Assembly (NCBI GenBank): GCA_019914945.1
Contig: CM034102.1
Location: 12,823,501 to 12,887,500 of the forward strand
Direction of reading: 5' to 3'
Source of the DNA: Typha latifolia
Lineage: Eukaryota > Streptophyta > Magnoliopsida > Poales > Typhaceae
Length of the DNA stretch: 64,000 nucleotides
Position numbers and translations under genes: made by a program. Below are positions 38,009 through 49,900 of this stretch, in pieces. The notes below the pieces were generated by a model, which saw only the letters and a program-made list of their open reading frames with translations, was not told the origin of the DNA and ran no database searches. Numbering within the stretch: position 1 is the first letter of the stretch; every line of letters starts with the position of its first letter.

Positions 38009-38230
38009 TCACTTGAAATTAAGGTATTGTTCCATAGAGAAGAGGAGGAAGGGTACAATGGCAACCACGAGAAGCGTGCGATGCAAAAGAGGAGACGAAC
38101 TGGATGGCCTTGGTGGCTTAAGATATCTAAGCCATTCAATGGCATGGTTCGAACCCTTTCCCGCATAGATCAACCCATTTATGTGAGAAGTTCCATAGGC
38201 AATAGTAGAAGAGGAAGAGGAGGAGTACAT
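38009..38230 (-). other. Orphan ORF with a hydrophobic segment and a donor site
   Basis: On the minus strand an open frame encodes a Ser-rich start, a basic Pro/Ser stretch (KPPRPSSSSPLLHR) and a hydrophobic segment (TLLVVAIVPFLLFS). It reaches a good donor, AA|GTGAGT, at about 38012. This resembles the N-terminal exon of a type II membrane protein such as a glycosyltransferase, but no downstream exon was found. It may be a captured gene fragment or chance. The flanks carry repeat-like DNA. Confidence 0.2.
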
Positions 38231-38659
38231 CTATGCTCACCACCGCCGTCACCATTATCGTACTTATGCTCACCTCCTCCTCCCAGGCTAAACGAGCCTA
38301 AATGTCTTGACTTTGGCTTGCTTCATGTACGAACTCGTCGCACCATTGTTTCCAGAAGGGCTAATCTTTGGGTCAAAATTGGCGTTCAAATGTGGTGGTG
38401 AAAGGAGAAGAGGAAGGGGCCAGAGAAGAGGGTCCCCACTTTCATTTCGACAAAGATGATGTCGATGAACTGTGGGTGAAGATGAGGCCAAAGGAAGGTG
38501 AAGAGACTCGAGCTCGCTATTTCGATGTCTGTAAACTAAAGGCATGAGTTTGCCATAATCAATTTTTGTGATTCTTGATTTAGATACAGATTGGACATGA
38601 TCAAACCGATTCAAATTGTATCATTTTTTTGCCTTTGTTTTAGAAAAAATAAGATGACT

Positions 38660-38840
38660 TCTAGCAGGTGAGTTCGAACGCAAGTGGAAAGCGTTTAAAT
38701 ATCTTATTTGCGTTTACATATACAGAGTATGGGTTTTGGCTGTTCGAATGCTTGATTCACGTTAGCATATCTAGAGCCCTGTTTTTAGCCGTTCAAACGC
38801 AATTGAGGGGCATTCGAAAGCACGCCGAATAAGTTATTTT
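38660..38840. repeat. GTTCGAAYGC-type repeat fragment
   Basis: Contains GAGTTCGAACGCAAGTGG, GCTGTTCGAATGCTTG, CCGTTCAAACGCAATTG and CATTCGAAAGCACGC at spacings of about 55-80 bp. Similar to the motifs at about 19.4 kb and 23.0 kb. Likely part of a retroelement LTR. The rest of 38841-40090 shows no gene before the AXR4 stop. Confidence 0.4.
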
Positions 38841-40090
38841 GTATTAGGATTTGTTTTTGGTTTTTGAATAATTGGCTAGCTTCCAAATATGTGGAAAAAC
38901 AGCAGTTTTTAGATTATTAATTATTAGAACTTGTTTTGCATCTAGGCTTGAGCCAACTCCTTCCTCCCCCTTAGTATCTAATTCGAGCTCTCTTTTACAA
39001 CCGAAATTAGTCCTCTATCGCTTCTCCCTCCTCACTCAAACGAAACGACGGGTCATACCTGGAAGCTCCATTCTCTCACCTTATGTTGTTCACGACACTA
39101 ACCCGTCCACAATAATCATCATCATCTTCCATAACCCTAACCACATAATCCACGTCCATCCCGCCATCTCATAACATTTGCTTATTATTTTCTTTATAAC
39201 TTTTGATCTATTATCCCAATCAACGAAATTCTAACTGCATTGGATTCTTTATTTTCAGAGGAACAACATATCCAAATCTCATATCGTTCCAATAGTTTGG
39301 ATCAATTTCTATTGCTTTCGCAAGTTCTATGTTAAATTCTATCCAGATTTCGGACAATTATTTTCCTTGAAAATCGTAACATCAACTTGGTGAAGAATGA
39401 GGAAAGAGCTGGTGAGCTTTTGTGAAAATAAACTGGATGCAGTCACCTCCTTAGATGGTTTTCACCTGTTACATATATTATTATAGGATCAAGCCTAAGT
39501 GAACCGAGCTCTCGAGCGAGCTAGCTTTGCCGAGACCCTGGACTTCTTTTGACAGTGCTACACATTTTAACACCATCACAGAATAATAGAAGATTTGCTA
39601 AGCAATCTAATTTCTGAATCCACTAAGCTTGATTAACCATACAAAGGGTAATTTTATCCACCATTTGCTTTGTCAACGTCCTATTCTTAGCGATTAATTG
39701 CCAAAAATATTTCCATATACGCTGTCGCATATGGCATATGAAAGCAGCTTGATTTGTTTACACGATGGTTTCAAACAAAGACATGTAAATCTAGAGGCGT
39801 TTACACTAAACTTTAAGCTGCAACCCATGAAGATGCATCTCCAAAGAATCACATTTTGATTGACCTGATGATTGCAGACAGTTGCCTAAAATACCTCGTA
39901 CAAGAAAGGATTACTAACTGGAGCTTACTCCCAACCAAGAATAATGTTTCAAAAGCTCAATATAGCCTTCCTCCTCGCTCATCCTCTTCCCGGTGTTTTA
40001 CAAAGAGGCTGAAAAGAAAATAGATAACATAAGCTGTTAAAGGCATAATCCTTTGACTTACCTCCCTAACGGATCCCTCTTCAAGGGGAA

Positions 40091-43000
40091 TCATCCCATC
40101 CATCCCTGACCAAGGCCATACATGTTCGTATAACTTGCTGGATGTCCATGCCCATGATCATGATGGTCATGATCATGCCCATGATCATGACCATGCCCAT
40201 GATCATGACCACGACCATGGTCTGCTTCTTCAAACATATTCTTGATGTGCTCTGGTAGAGGTTCGCTCTCTGTCTGCCTGATGGACTTTGGCAGTGAAGT
40301 TACAAATTCGACAATCCTTTCAGTTATCTCCTCTGCTGCGTCCTCCTGAAACCACTAGCAACATTAGCAAACCATGCAGACCGTTCTCATATATATATAT
40401 ATTTGATGAAAGAGAAGTTATGCTTGACTTCCAAGGAAAAGATTGTTGGTGGGCTCAATTATGATAAGATCATTGAAACAGGATTACTATTCCAAAACTG
40501 TCGCTGATAGGAGAGTCAAGCAAGTTCAGATTGACATGTGATGAACTTTTCCTCAGTGAGGATAGACAGAAAATAATTTAAGATAGCTAAAGGAATGTAA
40601 AACTTTGTCTCTCTAACTAATTATGTGTATCATTATGAATAAATACCTAATATATAGAGTTGTAGGTCTCTATAAAAAAAAAAAGTAGGGCTCAACCGTC
40701 ACTGCAAGAAAACCTGATAAACTCTACACTATTAGATAGTACAGCTCAATTGGGCTAATAATTTAATATCATTAATAATCTCTGTCAGGTTGTGACCCTT
40801 TTTTCTTCTTTTTACACTATTTGTTCTGTTTGCACTGTACTCTACTAGTTGGCTTTCTCTTCTGCAGTTGTACTTGCCCCCCGTGTTGTCATTCTAACAC
40901 ATCTCAGTGTCTTACCAATAATATTAGCAAATTTTAAGCATAACTTCCAAGATTCGAGCTTGTTATAGTATCAGTGCTTCTAGCAGTAATTGGTTAACCT
41001 GTGATTGTTTTGAACCGAGGGAGTGAACATGTGCACAGTGATTGATCAACATATGCTTTAGTTAAAAATATGGTGTCTCCTGCTAAATTGGTTAACCTTT
41101 TTACATTAGCTCATTATGTGATGTCATGTTACTATGTCATCTAACCAAGCATCTTTGGTAGCCTCCTCCTTGCATCACAAACTGCTTGTCTGATACTCAA
41201 CCACCATCTACTTTTCTTTCCTCTTAAGAGGTTCTAGTGGAGACCGTAGCCATTGGTAAGGAAGAAGTAGAATGGATAAAAATGAAAATGTACAGCTAAT
41301 TCAAGATTTGTTTGTCTGAAGTAAGATTCACCCATAAGCTAGCACTTGAATCTTAGTACATGATAGGGAATTGTTCTTTGGCTGTTCATTTTGTCAAAAC
41401 TTGTCTAGAGACCTCTCTGTATGACCTCAATTTACTAAAACCATCAAGAAGCACTAATATAGCAAACTCTCAACTATTTATTGCTCACATGAATCAGACA
41501 GAAATCATAAAAAAGATGGGAAAATGAGATAGCATTAGTCAACAAGTCAATATCAAAAGGAGAGGTACTAAATCCATAAATTTTCAAAGTTTTTGTAAGA
41601 TGAGAATCTCAAATAGACACCAAGGCTGTCAAATTACTAATATTTCTACTATTAAGATGATCTAGCTATCAAAGCAACATGACAACATGACAAGTTATAG
41701 AAATGGAGGTCTAATCCATTCCAGTTTATCTATAGGCCGGACAAGAACTACAGAGCAAATCTAAATAGACTGATTCAATTTTATCAATCTTCATATTAGC
41801 CAACTCAAAAGGAGGAATCTTTTTTTACCTAAAGTGTTACTTCTTATAAATAAGAAAGAGATTGAGACAGAGACTCTAATTAGACATCCACTTATCTATC
41901 CAACTTAGAATTCTATTCAAGGTAGGATCATGATTTAGTAAGTGAACTACTATAAATAGCCTGAGGAGGATAATTGGAGTTGCTCATGCAAAGATGTACC
42001 CACCAGCAGGATGCAATATGGACTATGACGTTAAGAAAGTAGAAATAATAGAGCAGTAAGATGTGCGGATGGAGTGTGAGAACATGCAGGAAGAAAGAAG
42101 CAATTTATTGAATGTCTTGTATTAGGTCTTTGCTATAGACACCACTGTCGATGCTCAGATTCTGTAAGGGTAACTATTGTATGCTGGTCTTGCAAGCATC
42201 TCTCTTGACCATACTGCCAGCCATACCTCACAGATCATCATGTGAAAGCAAAACTCCCTATTACCTTTATGAGGTTTCTTCGGCAGTCTTTCATGCAGTG
42301 ATTTCTATATTAAGTAGTGCTATAAGTGGTGATGTGTGCATTGGGTTTTGTAGGCGATGTCGATCCATGTACTCGTTCATAGACACAAGGTTGGGCCTTG
42401 GTAATGGAAGACCTACTTAGGATGAGATCGGAGCAGTGTATTCTGCATATTGCTTAGGCAACCTGAGTGTTACCTGGTTTCCCTTGGTTGAAAGGTTCCA
42501 CAGAGACATGTCTGTGTGAGTTTGTTCTGTTTTATTCTCTTTAGTGGTTTGGAATGTGTGAGACCTATTATTTTGACAAATTCATTTATTCTTTATCCAA
42601 ACATCATGATTCCTTAAAGTCCACAAATAAAACTAATTTGACCTAACAAATTAATCACAACTTATATCAAAAATGTCTACAATCAGTGCAATCTTTATCT
42701 TGAATTGCCAACTTATCAACCTAATATGCACAACTCACCTGAGGCCAACGCCCGCCTGAATGGTAAGCAAATTTTGCCTGTGAAATGGCAGAAGCAGACC
42801 GCCGCCCTTCATCAATCCATCTATCCGACCATGAATTTGACCAGAGTACCTGAAGTGCCATATCCTTCGCTTCCTCTGAATCTATCCACTCTCCCAAATT
42901 AAAGCTATAATTCAATCCCTTCCCAGCCGCAACAACAGCCTTCCTTCCATCCTTCCCCTTCAAAAGAAGCCTATAAGCCTCTGCAGCTGAATCCTCCATG

Positions 43001-43959
43001 GATCTCGAGCAACATAACCTCATCAACCCAGTGAACATAGAGCGCGACCTCAAAATCATCTGCCCGACCAACGGCACACCAAGAATCCAGGAAGGGAATG
43101 CTGCGGACTCTGCGGCAGAATCCAGAAACGTCACGCTCCGCACTGACGCCGGATTCATCGACACATAGTTCACCCCAGGCCCCAACGCCGAGTCATGGAC
43201 TACCAAATGGATCGGCGCCAATGCCATTGAGTCAATAACCTGCTTGATGACACGGCCCGTCTCCGCCAACCCATCTCGCGGAAAGCTCTGCCTTTTATCC
43301 CCAATCTCTTCATACGGCATCTGTCCCGTCTCAACTAACCGATCGAATGCCCAAAAGAGACCTTTTTCCTTAATCTCACTGTAAACATCCCATAACCCAC
43401 CAAAAACCCCACCCCACCTCCCACTCCCCTCCAACCCCATTGCGTCGGAGAAACCCGAGCCAGGGAGATCGACGGCCACAGCGCGAACGCCACGGGATGC
43501 GAGCAAAGTAAGCACTTTCCTAAAAGAGTAAGAGTTGCAACCGAGACCAGGGACCAAGAACACGGTTTCGGCGTCTCGTGGGCCTTGTTCGACAACGAAG
43601 ACTTGGATCGGAGGAAGGTAAGGGGAGACGTGGACTTTGATGAGCTTGCCATGGGAGTGGTGGAGAAGGAGGTCTTGGGGCAACGAGAGGAACCAAGAGA
43701 GCTGGTCGTTGTTGTTGGGCTGGAAATGGGAGCGGAGGGAGGAGAGGAGGAAGGAGAGGAGGGAGACAGAGACGGTGAAGTAGGCCCAGAAGGCGAAGGC
43801 TTTGGAAGGAGAGGAATTACGGTTAGGGTTGGTGAGATTGGTGGGTTGAGGATGAGGAGGTCGAGGGAGAAGGGGGCTTTTGGGGTTTTCTTCTTCCTCT
43901 TTGATTTCTTCTCCATTGGAGGAGGAGGAGGAGGAGGAGGAGGAGGAGGGTTCGGCCAT
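40091..43959 (-). CDS. AXR4: AXR4-like alpha/beta-hydrolase-fold protein, 2 exons
   Basis: In Arabidopsis AXR4 is an ER membrane accessory protein needed to deliver the auxin influx carrier AUX1 to the plasma membrane. Exons: 42739-43959 and 40091-40345, phase 0, 491 aa, with a 2.4-kb intron. In order: a poly-Ser N-terminus (residues 5-14), an acidic/Pro-rich cytosolic segment, one membrane anchor (about 55-78, FWAYFTVSVSLLSFLLSSL), an alpha/beta-hydrolase fold (VFLVPGLGCNSYSFRK, AVDLPGSGFSD), then a His/Asp/Gly-rich tail ending YGLGQGWMG. The nucleophile elbow reads HDSAL rather than G-x-S-x-G, as in Arabidopsis AXR4 as I recall it, so catalysis is doubtful. RWPQ at the exon junction and IPEH/LPEH before the His tail also fit the family. 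The start is the first ATG in the frame. Confidence 0.93.
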
Positions 43960-44048
43960 TGATGATGGCGAGAGAGTGTGGATCTTGGAGAGAAGAGAAA
44001 GGGAGAGAGGCAGCGTGGTATTGAAAGTGGAAAAGCGTGCCGATGAAT

Positions 44049-44066
44049 ACTACTCTTTATATTATA
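44049..44066 (-). promoter_or_regulatory. TATA-like element of AXR4
   Basis: ATATAATATAAAGAG on the minus strand, about 95 nt upstream of the ATG. The leader between them is GA-rich on the + strand. Assigned by motif and position. Confidence 0.45.
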
Positions 44067-44161
44067 TTTTTTTGTACGGAGAGAATGTGAGAGAGGAGAA
44101 GAAAGATGGAAGCAATGCTTGGTTACACTTACACACTAATTACACTGGAAGAAAGTAGAGA

Positions 44162-44357
44162 TACCGTTTGGATAGAGAGAATAATACAAAATTAGAGAGA
44201 AAGAGAAAGTGGGATAAAAGAAAGAGGAGAAAGTATAAGAAAAAAGAAGAAGGAATTCTCTCTCCTCTTATTTAGACTTTAATAAAATAATAGGAGTGAG
44301 AGAATGAAAGAGAAAATATAATTTTTCTTCTCTTATTCTCTGTATTCAAATAGTGTA
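44162..44357. mobile_element. About 195-bp MITE upstream of AXR4
   Basis: The left end TACCGTTTGGATAGAGAGAA matches the inverted right end TACACTATTTGAATACAGAG, each running into AGAATAA. The interior is GA-rich, with no ORF. It lies about 100 bp beyond the AXR4 TATA element. The remaining 44358-45065 is AT-rich and shows no gene. Confidence 0.6.
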
Positions 44358-45065
44358 TAAATATATTATCCAAAATAAAAGAAAAAGAAAGAAAACACTC
44401 GTCTGTCTGTCGGCGATATTAATATATTCTAACATGCAAAAGAACTCTCCATTTTGCTTATGTTTAGCACAAAATTATATATTTTTTTCATAAAATCTTA
44501 GCAATACTATGAGAACTTTCATGAGCACATAATTCAACTAAGAATACAATGCCATTAAAATGACTTATATTGTACGAGTATTCTCTCATATTCGAATGTA
44601 GGCACGGATATATTTAACTTTTCCCTACAACAAAAAAAGTGAAAACAAATATAAATAAAAAAAAATTCTACTAATTAAGAATACAATGGTTACCCACACC
44701 ATCAGAAAGGTACAAAAGCAAGATAATTTTTACGATTATAAATCTGTCTTTCATACCCTCAGCAAACGTCTTAGATAATTAGGATGCAGGAGAGAGTCAC
44801 TGCGGTGTTCTGCTAAACAAGAGATTTCTCCCTGTTCCAATTAGGAACGATGATTTAGGAATTGTTTTGCAAAGAACTCCAACAAAAAAAATGTGGATTG
44901 ATGAGTAGATAGATGCTAGACTTGCATTGACGACCAATTTAATCAAGCAATTTTGGATGAACACTAGATGCCAATACTAGTCTTAGATTCTTACATTCAA
45001 AATGCCCATATTATGATAAATATGTACTGCATATTACAATCCCCTTATGCCATGCAGGAAGACCC

Positions 45066-45392
45066 TCACTTGTGGCAAGCTTTTGCAGTTGGCATGGTCA
45101 CACACACAGGAGCATAGAACTTCTTAGCCTCTGGTGTCCCAGCCTTGGGCACCTCCCCTGCGATAGCAACACCATGAAGTGATCCAATGGTGGACACTGC
45201 AGCTGCCGCGACGGCAAGCATGGCGGCACGCCGGCCTCCGCTCCCACCATGTTCCCGATTGTCAACATCGTCGCATTGGACTTTCGACGCAGCCTTGGCG
45301 ATAACAAGGCTGCGGCGGGGGTTGATCGATGGGCGGTCAGCGATGGCGGCACCGGCCGTGAAGGAAGCCATCATGGTGGTGAGTGATGCCAT
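45066..45392 (-). CDS. PSBTN: Photosystem II 5 kDa protein, nuclear PsbT-n
   Basis: A small extrinsic, lumen-side subunit of photosystem II. A single exon encodes 108 aa. There is a Ser/Arg/Ala-rich chloroplast transit segment, then a twin-Arg thylakoid signal ([15 protein letters not shown]) with a cleavage site after GVAIA (about residue 78). The mature 30-residue peptide is [20 protein letters not shown] plus the MPTAKACHK tail. Two Cys (about 97 and 106) match the pair conserved in the family. The first ATG (MASLTT) is the natural start. High GC relative to its flanks reflects the Ala/Arg-rich coding sequence. Confidence 0.95.
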   Translation of the reverse strand: MASLTTMMASFTAGAAIADRPSINPRRSLVIAKAASKVQCDDVDNREHGGSGGRRAAMLAVAAAAVSTIGSLHGVAIAGEVPKAGTPEAKKFYAPVCVTMPTAKACHK

Positions 45393-45511
45393 TTCTAGAT
45401 AAGCTCTCGAGTTCTCTCACAAGATGAGGTGGTTGGTTGTGCGACTGAGGTCTACTGTCGAACAGTTAGTGGGTGCTCTCAGCTGGATTAAGAGCTGGAT
45501 GAGGCAAGCAG

Positions 45512-45549
45512 AATATAGGGTAGGGAGAGAAGCATTTGTTATCTTATCC
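45512..45549 (-). promoter_or_regulatory. PsbTn core promoter: TATA box and I-box
   Basis: On the minus strand CTATATTC lies about 120 nt before the ATG. About 25 nt upstream of it is GGATAAGATAAC, which carries the GATAAG core of the I-box found in light-regulated photosynthesis genes. Further upstream are CCAAT-type (about 45567) and ACGT-containing (CCTACGTGGG, about 45579) motifs. A light-responsive promoter is inferred. Confidence 0.6.
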
Positions 45550-45844
45550 TTTCAGAGTTGGTGCAGCCAATGGACGAGTCCCACGTAGGAGCTTCATTGA
45601 TCATTCTGTGTATGAGTGGTACCCAAAGTGGATTGATTACATGGGAGGATCAAGTTAGAGCATGCCACGCGGAGGAGAAGGGTCACGAAAGTGGAAATTA
45701 GTCGGAGCAATTTGGTGTGCCTCACTCACCCTGTAAGTGATCCAATGGTGGATCTCTAAGGCCCTTAGATTGAAGGACAAGGGATAAGTTGACGGTCGAC
45801 CTTTGGTTAAAAAGGGTTTAGTTTTTATTTAGCTCCAGTTCACT

Positions 45845-46214
45845 TCAGAAATATTTTTTTTTAATTTTAAAATAACAGCTAAATACTATAATAATCTCAT
45901 TCTATAATATAAATATTATTCATCAAAATTACATATTATACCACACATTAACTCAATTACTAGTTTACTCTTAATATATATCCCACCAACCTACTTTATA
46001 TCAAATTAAAAGTATTCATGATAATTTTATAAAAAATAAAACATATATTTTCTATATTTTCCTTCACTTTATATCACATCAAAAATAATTCTTAATTTTA
46101 TTTTAGAATACAAGTAATACAAAAATAGTAATTCCTATAATAAATATCTCATTTTGGGAATAACAAAAATAAATATCTATTTTAGAACTGACTTTATTCC
46201 TAAAGTAAATGAGG
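45845..46214 (+). mobile_element. MITE, copy 2 of a three-copy family
   Basis: Colinear with the 53.7-kb copy: ATTATTCATCAAAATTACAT, TTATATCAAATTAAAAGTAT and TTCACTTTATATCACATCAA occur in the same order. The right terminus is TTATTCCTAAAGTAAATGAG, whose inverse matches the family's left end. The left terminus is eroded. Confidence 0.7.
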
Positions 46215-46329
46215 CCTAATGTAAACCATCAAGGAGACCAACATATATAGGTAAAACTCGATCGGACGATGGCTAACGTGAGATGGTTCAGTGCCTACCC
46301 ACATTACAAAATCATCCACCTTCACGCAG

Positions 46330-49300
46330 AAGGTGGCTTGGCAAAAAAAGGTGATGAGTTGTCTACAGGACAAATTGGTGAGGACCACTCAATCCATCCA
46401 GCAGCTGGAGTGCCTTAGTGCGTAGGAAAACTTGGATGAGGTAGGGTTCCTCAACCTCAAATGCTTGTACAACTACGAGTCGGTGATCAACATGTAGATA
46501 AATATTAAATGGCTCCAAAGATCTTAGCTCAAATGGTCTAGGAGGATGACAGGAACACAAGGTTCTTCCATCTCATGGCCACCATCCACAGGCAACATAA
46601 CTGCATACCTAGGTCGATGAAAGAGGAGAGAACCTGGTTCTAGGACCCCCGACGAGATGAGCTCTGCCTTTTTGAGCTTCTACCACCAGTTGTGGGGATT
46701 GAAGGTTGGGTCGAGCCCCGCAAATTCTCAATGGCCAAATCTCCTAGTGCTCGTGACTAAAGATGCGCTTACTCTCACTACCCTAGTCACTCATGAAGAA
46801 AGCAATCCTGTGGAGCATGCCGAGAGGGAAGGCTCTGGGGCCGGATGGCATCCAAGCCAACATTTATATCGGGTAGAGTCTCTATAAGACAATTAGCTTC
46901 TTCACCTTAGCGTCCTTGCCCACCCAATGGGGTGATACATCATGCCCATCCCCAAGAAAACCAACTGCAGCAAGTGAAAGACTACCATCTTATTGCCATG
47001 TGCAATATGGTTTACAAGTCATTGCTAAGGAGCTCCTAGTGAGGCTAAAGTCGTTCTTGGCCACGCTGGTTGGGCTGGAATAGATGGTTTTCGTGGCTAG
47101 CTATAGTATCTCAGACATGAATTTCTCAGAATAGTGGTGTGCCTGTGTTCAAGCCTACATCATGTCACCTCAATTAGCTCTCCTAATCAATGGTTGCCCG
47201 ATGGAAATGGATCTCGCCTGGCCACATACTATAGCAAAGGGATCCACTATTGTCATACATTTTTATTTTAGTCCCATGGATCTTCTCGAGCCTTTTGATT
47301 CGAAAAATGAGCTTGGGTGAGCTCACTGGCATCAGGGTGGGGGAGGTGCAACTCTCACACCTTCTCTATAGATATGCTCATTACGACACAAGTCACTCGT
47401 CACAAATCAGAAGATCCATATGGCCAAACCTAATCTCTTCCTTTGCGATTGGATCAGGCCAGAGCTTGGTAGCCAGCTTGGAGAGCTGTTGCATTTATAG
47501 AAGGCCTCTATGCCTTTCGATTACTTGGGGATTCTTATCTCGGGCAAAAGGATCAAAGTTAGGGAACACCAACTCTTAGTGGACAAGGTGGTGCACCGGT
47601 TGGCAAGATGGAAGCGTACCTTCCTCTCGATGATGAGGAAGGCTACCTTGGTGACGGCTACACTGTTGGCCATTCCTTCTTACTGGATGGGCTTCACTTG
47701 GCTTTCGGACATAGTGCTGGACTCCATCTCACGCAAGGCAAAGGTGTTCCTTTGAATTAATGGCCATGGCAAAGGGTTACACTTGGTAGGCTAGGTCAAT
47801 GTCATTAAGTCGTTGGCGGAGGCGATTGGCCATTCATAAGCGAAAGGTGGCTAGAGCTGCGCTATTAGGGAAGCAAGTTTTTAAGGTTTTCAATCAGTCC
47901 AGCTCCCCTTGAGTGAGAATCTTGACGACCAAGTATGGAGAGCTTGACCCCTAGGCTGCTAAAATGACTCGAAGGGTGTCCTAGCTATGGCGGGCTCTCA
48001 ACCGAACATTGATGACCCTAAAGCTTGGGTGTAGGAAGCTGATGGAGAATGGCTACGCAACTAAGGCACCCATCGTGCCGTGGCTCTCTACTTTCCCTTA
48101 GTGCAAGAAGTCTCGCACTATGCATCCTTCCCTCCTTGACGAAGACTTGATGGTGGCTAATCTAATGGATAGGAGTAGGTGGAGCTCAGAGAGGCTCACT
48201 AAGAAGAGAGGCAACTATCTAGCCTATGACATTCCGTCCGTTCTCTTTGGGTGCCACCACCACCGTCGACACTTGGATTTGGTGGTTGCACCCAAAGGGA
48301 GAACCGAAGGCAGGATCAATGTACACTATCATGGATCTAATGATGGATGGGGCGCGCAAAGGATGGACAGAGCTCTAGTGCATCCTAATGGCATCGAGGG
48401 TGAAAATATTTTGCTGGAAGCTTGAATGGAGGCTCCCCATGCGAAGCTACTTGCAAGCCAAACATGTCGGGTCAGTGAAGGGTTGTGCGCTCTATGGGGC
48501 TGAGGAGACATGTGAGCATCTATTTTTTTAATTGCAAGTTCAACTCGGAGGTATGGCAAGGGCTACATGACGGTCTACATGAATCGTTGCATGTGGTGGA
48601 CCTGGATTGGCTGAGTGTTGCATAGCAGCGGGACTCGTGGAGGCCTTAAGTATTAAATGGGTGATAGCTGCCATCTTGTGGTATATCTAGAAACAACGTA
48701 ATGCAATCGTCTTTGGGAAGGTTTTGGCACAGCCGAGGATGGTAGTCCAACTAGCCATGCAATTGGCCAAGGAGTATGATGGCTCTGTCAAGAAAATCAT
48801 AGCTTCCATGGCAAGGAGGAAAGTCATGTGACGAGCTCCGAAATCGGTTAGGTGAACTTAAACGTGGATGGCGCTTTCAACGTGAACGACTATCAAGGAG
48901 GGGTTAGTGCACTGGTTCGCAATGAGGCAGGATTGCTTCTTCTGGTGGCTTGGGAGCCTTGCCCCAAAGGCATCAGCCCTCCACGCTGAGGTCTGGGCTA
49001 TTCGACTAGGGATCAGCTTGATCGAAGGTGGGAGGAACCTAATCCTTTGAGTCTAATTCCTTGGAGGTGATTAAAATGCTTAGAAGGGAGTCTTCTAATC
49101 ATGTGGCTGATTAGGCTACCAAGTAGGGTGGGCTAGGATCTAGTTAGGGGTGTAAACGAGCCGAGCTTGATCGAGTCTGGCTCTAATCAAGCTTGGATTG
49201 AAATTAATTTCGAGCTTGTCTTTGTGATCAAGCTTGAATTGAAATAATTTCAATCCGAGCTAATTTTGAACTCGAGCCAATTTCGATCTTAAACGAGTTT

Positions 49301-49900
49301 AAACGAGCTGCTCAATTAGCAATTTCAAGCTTTATCAATTTCAAAGCATTTTCGAGCCTGAGCAGGCTTGAATTAATTTAGGCTTGAATCAAGTTTGAAA
49401 TAAAACCTAATTCAACTATAAAGATATAAATATTACCAAAATATAAATTACAAGCAATAAAGATAAAAAAAAAGTTAGAAAACTACAAGCAACCAAAATA
49501 TAAATTACAAACAATAAAGATAATTGTGTTAGAAAATAATGGCTGAAATTCTGAATGAGTGAAAGGGTTTTGATCTGATGGTTCATATTAGTTTGATATT
49601 ATTCATATTATATATATTCGAGCCTTATCGAGCCGACTCAGGATCAAGCTTGGCTCGAATTTAGTTTCGAGCCTAGCTTTAATGATCAAACTCGGCTCAG
49701 CCTATTTTCAAGCCGAGCTTAATCGAGCATTATCGAGCCGAGCTCAAGCCGACTCGATTATTTTGACAACCCTAGATCTAGCTATGTGTGGGTTGGGCAT
49801 GGGACCTTATTCCTCCTCATCTGTGTAATCTCATCTTTGCAACACCTCTCCGACAAATGCCAAACAAGGGATCTTGGCTAATTACAGCTTATTTCAAAAA
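46330..49900 (+). pseudogene. Degenerate LINE (non-LTR retrotransposon)
   Basis: Fragments of a LINE ORF2 occur in order on the + strand, in shifting frames with many stops. A DRNTRFFHLMATIHRQHN piece at about 46546-46600 precedes the reverse transcriptase. ALGPDGIQAN follows at about 46833, then PIPKKTNCSKVKDYHLIAMC (about 46938), YIFILVPWIFSSLL (about 47252), and GILISGKRIKVREHQLLVDK through AIPSYWMGF (about 47520-47700). An RNase H piece (NVDGAFNVNDYQGG, about 48860) and a SNHVADWLATK-like end (about 49095) complete it. The YADD active site is damaged (YAHYD). It is interrupted by a hAT-like MITE at 49145-49774. No clear target-site duplication or poly(A) tail was seen. Not functional. Confidence 0.85.
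49145..49774. mobile_element. 630-bp hAT-like MITE inserted in the LINE
   Basis: Termini TAGGGGTGTAAACGAG and, inverted, TAGGGTTGTCAAAATAATCG form imperfect inverted repeats. Flanks GATCTAGT (49137-49144) and GATCTAGC (49775-49782) are an 8-bp target duplication with one mismatch, the length expected for hAT transposition. The interior is rich in GAGCTYGA and AAGCTTGA motifs, with no transposase. Confidence 0.75.

Noticed and set aside
42151..42420. 89-codon ORF in the AXR4 intron
   Set aside because: No recognisable domain, wrong strand for the gene, and AT-rich intron composition around it.
43585..43962. Glu/Gly-rich ORF opposite AXR4
   Set aside because: An antisense shadow of AXR4 exon 1, whose Ser, Pro and Leu codons read as Gly, Arg and Glu on the other strand.
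47250..47755. Two overlapping ORFs as functional genes
   Set aside because: They are reverse-transcriptase pieces of the degenerate LINE, in different frames.
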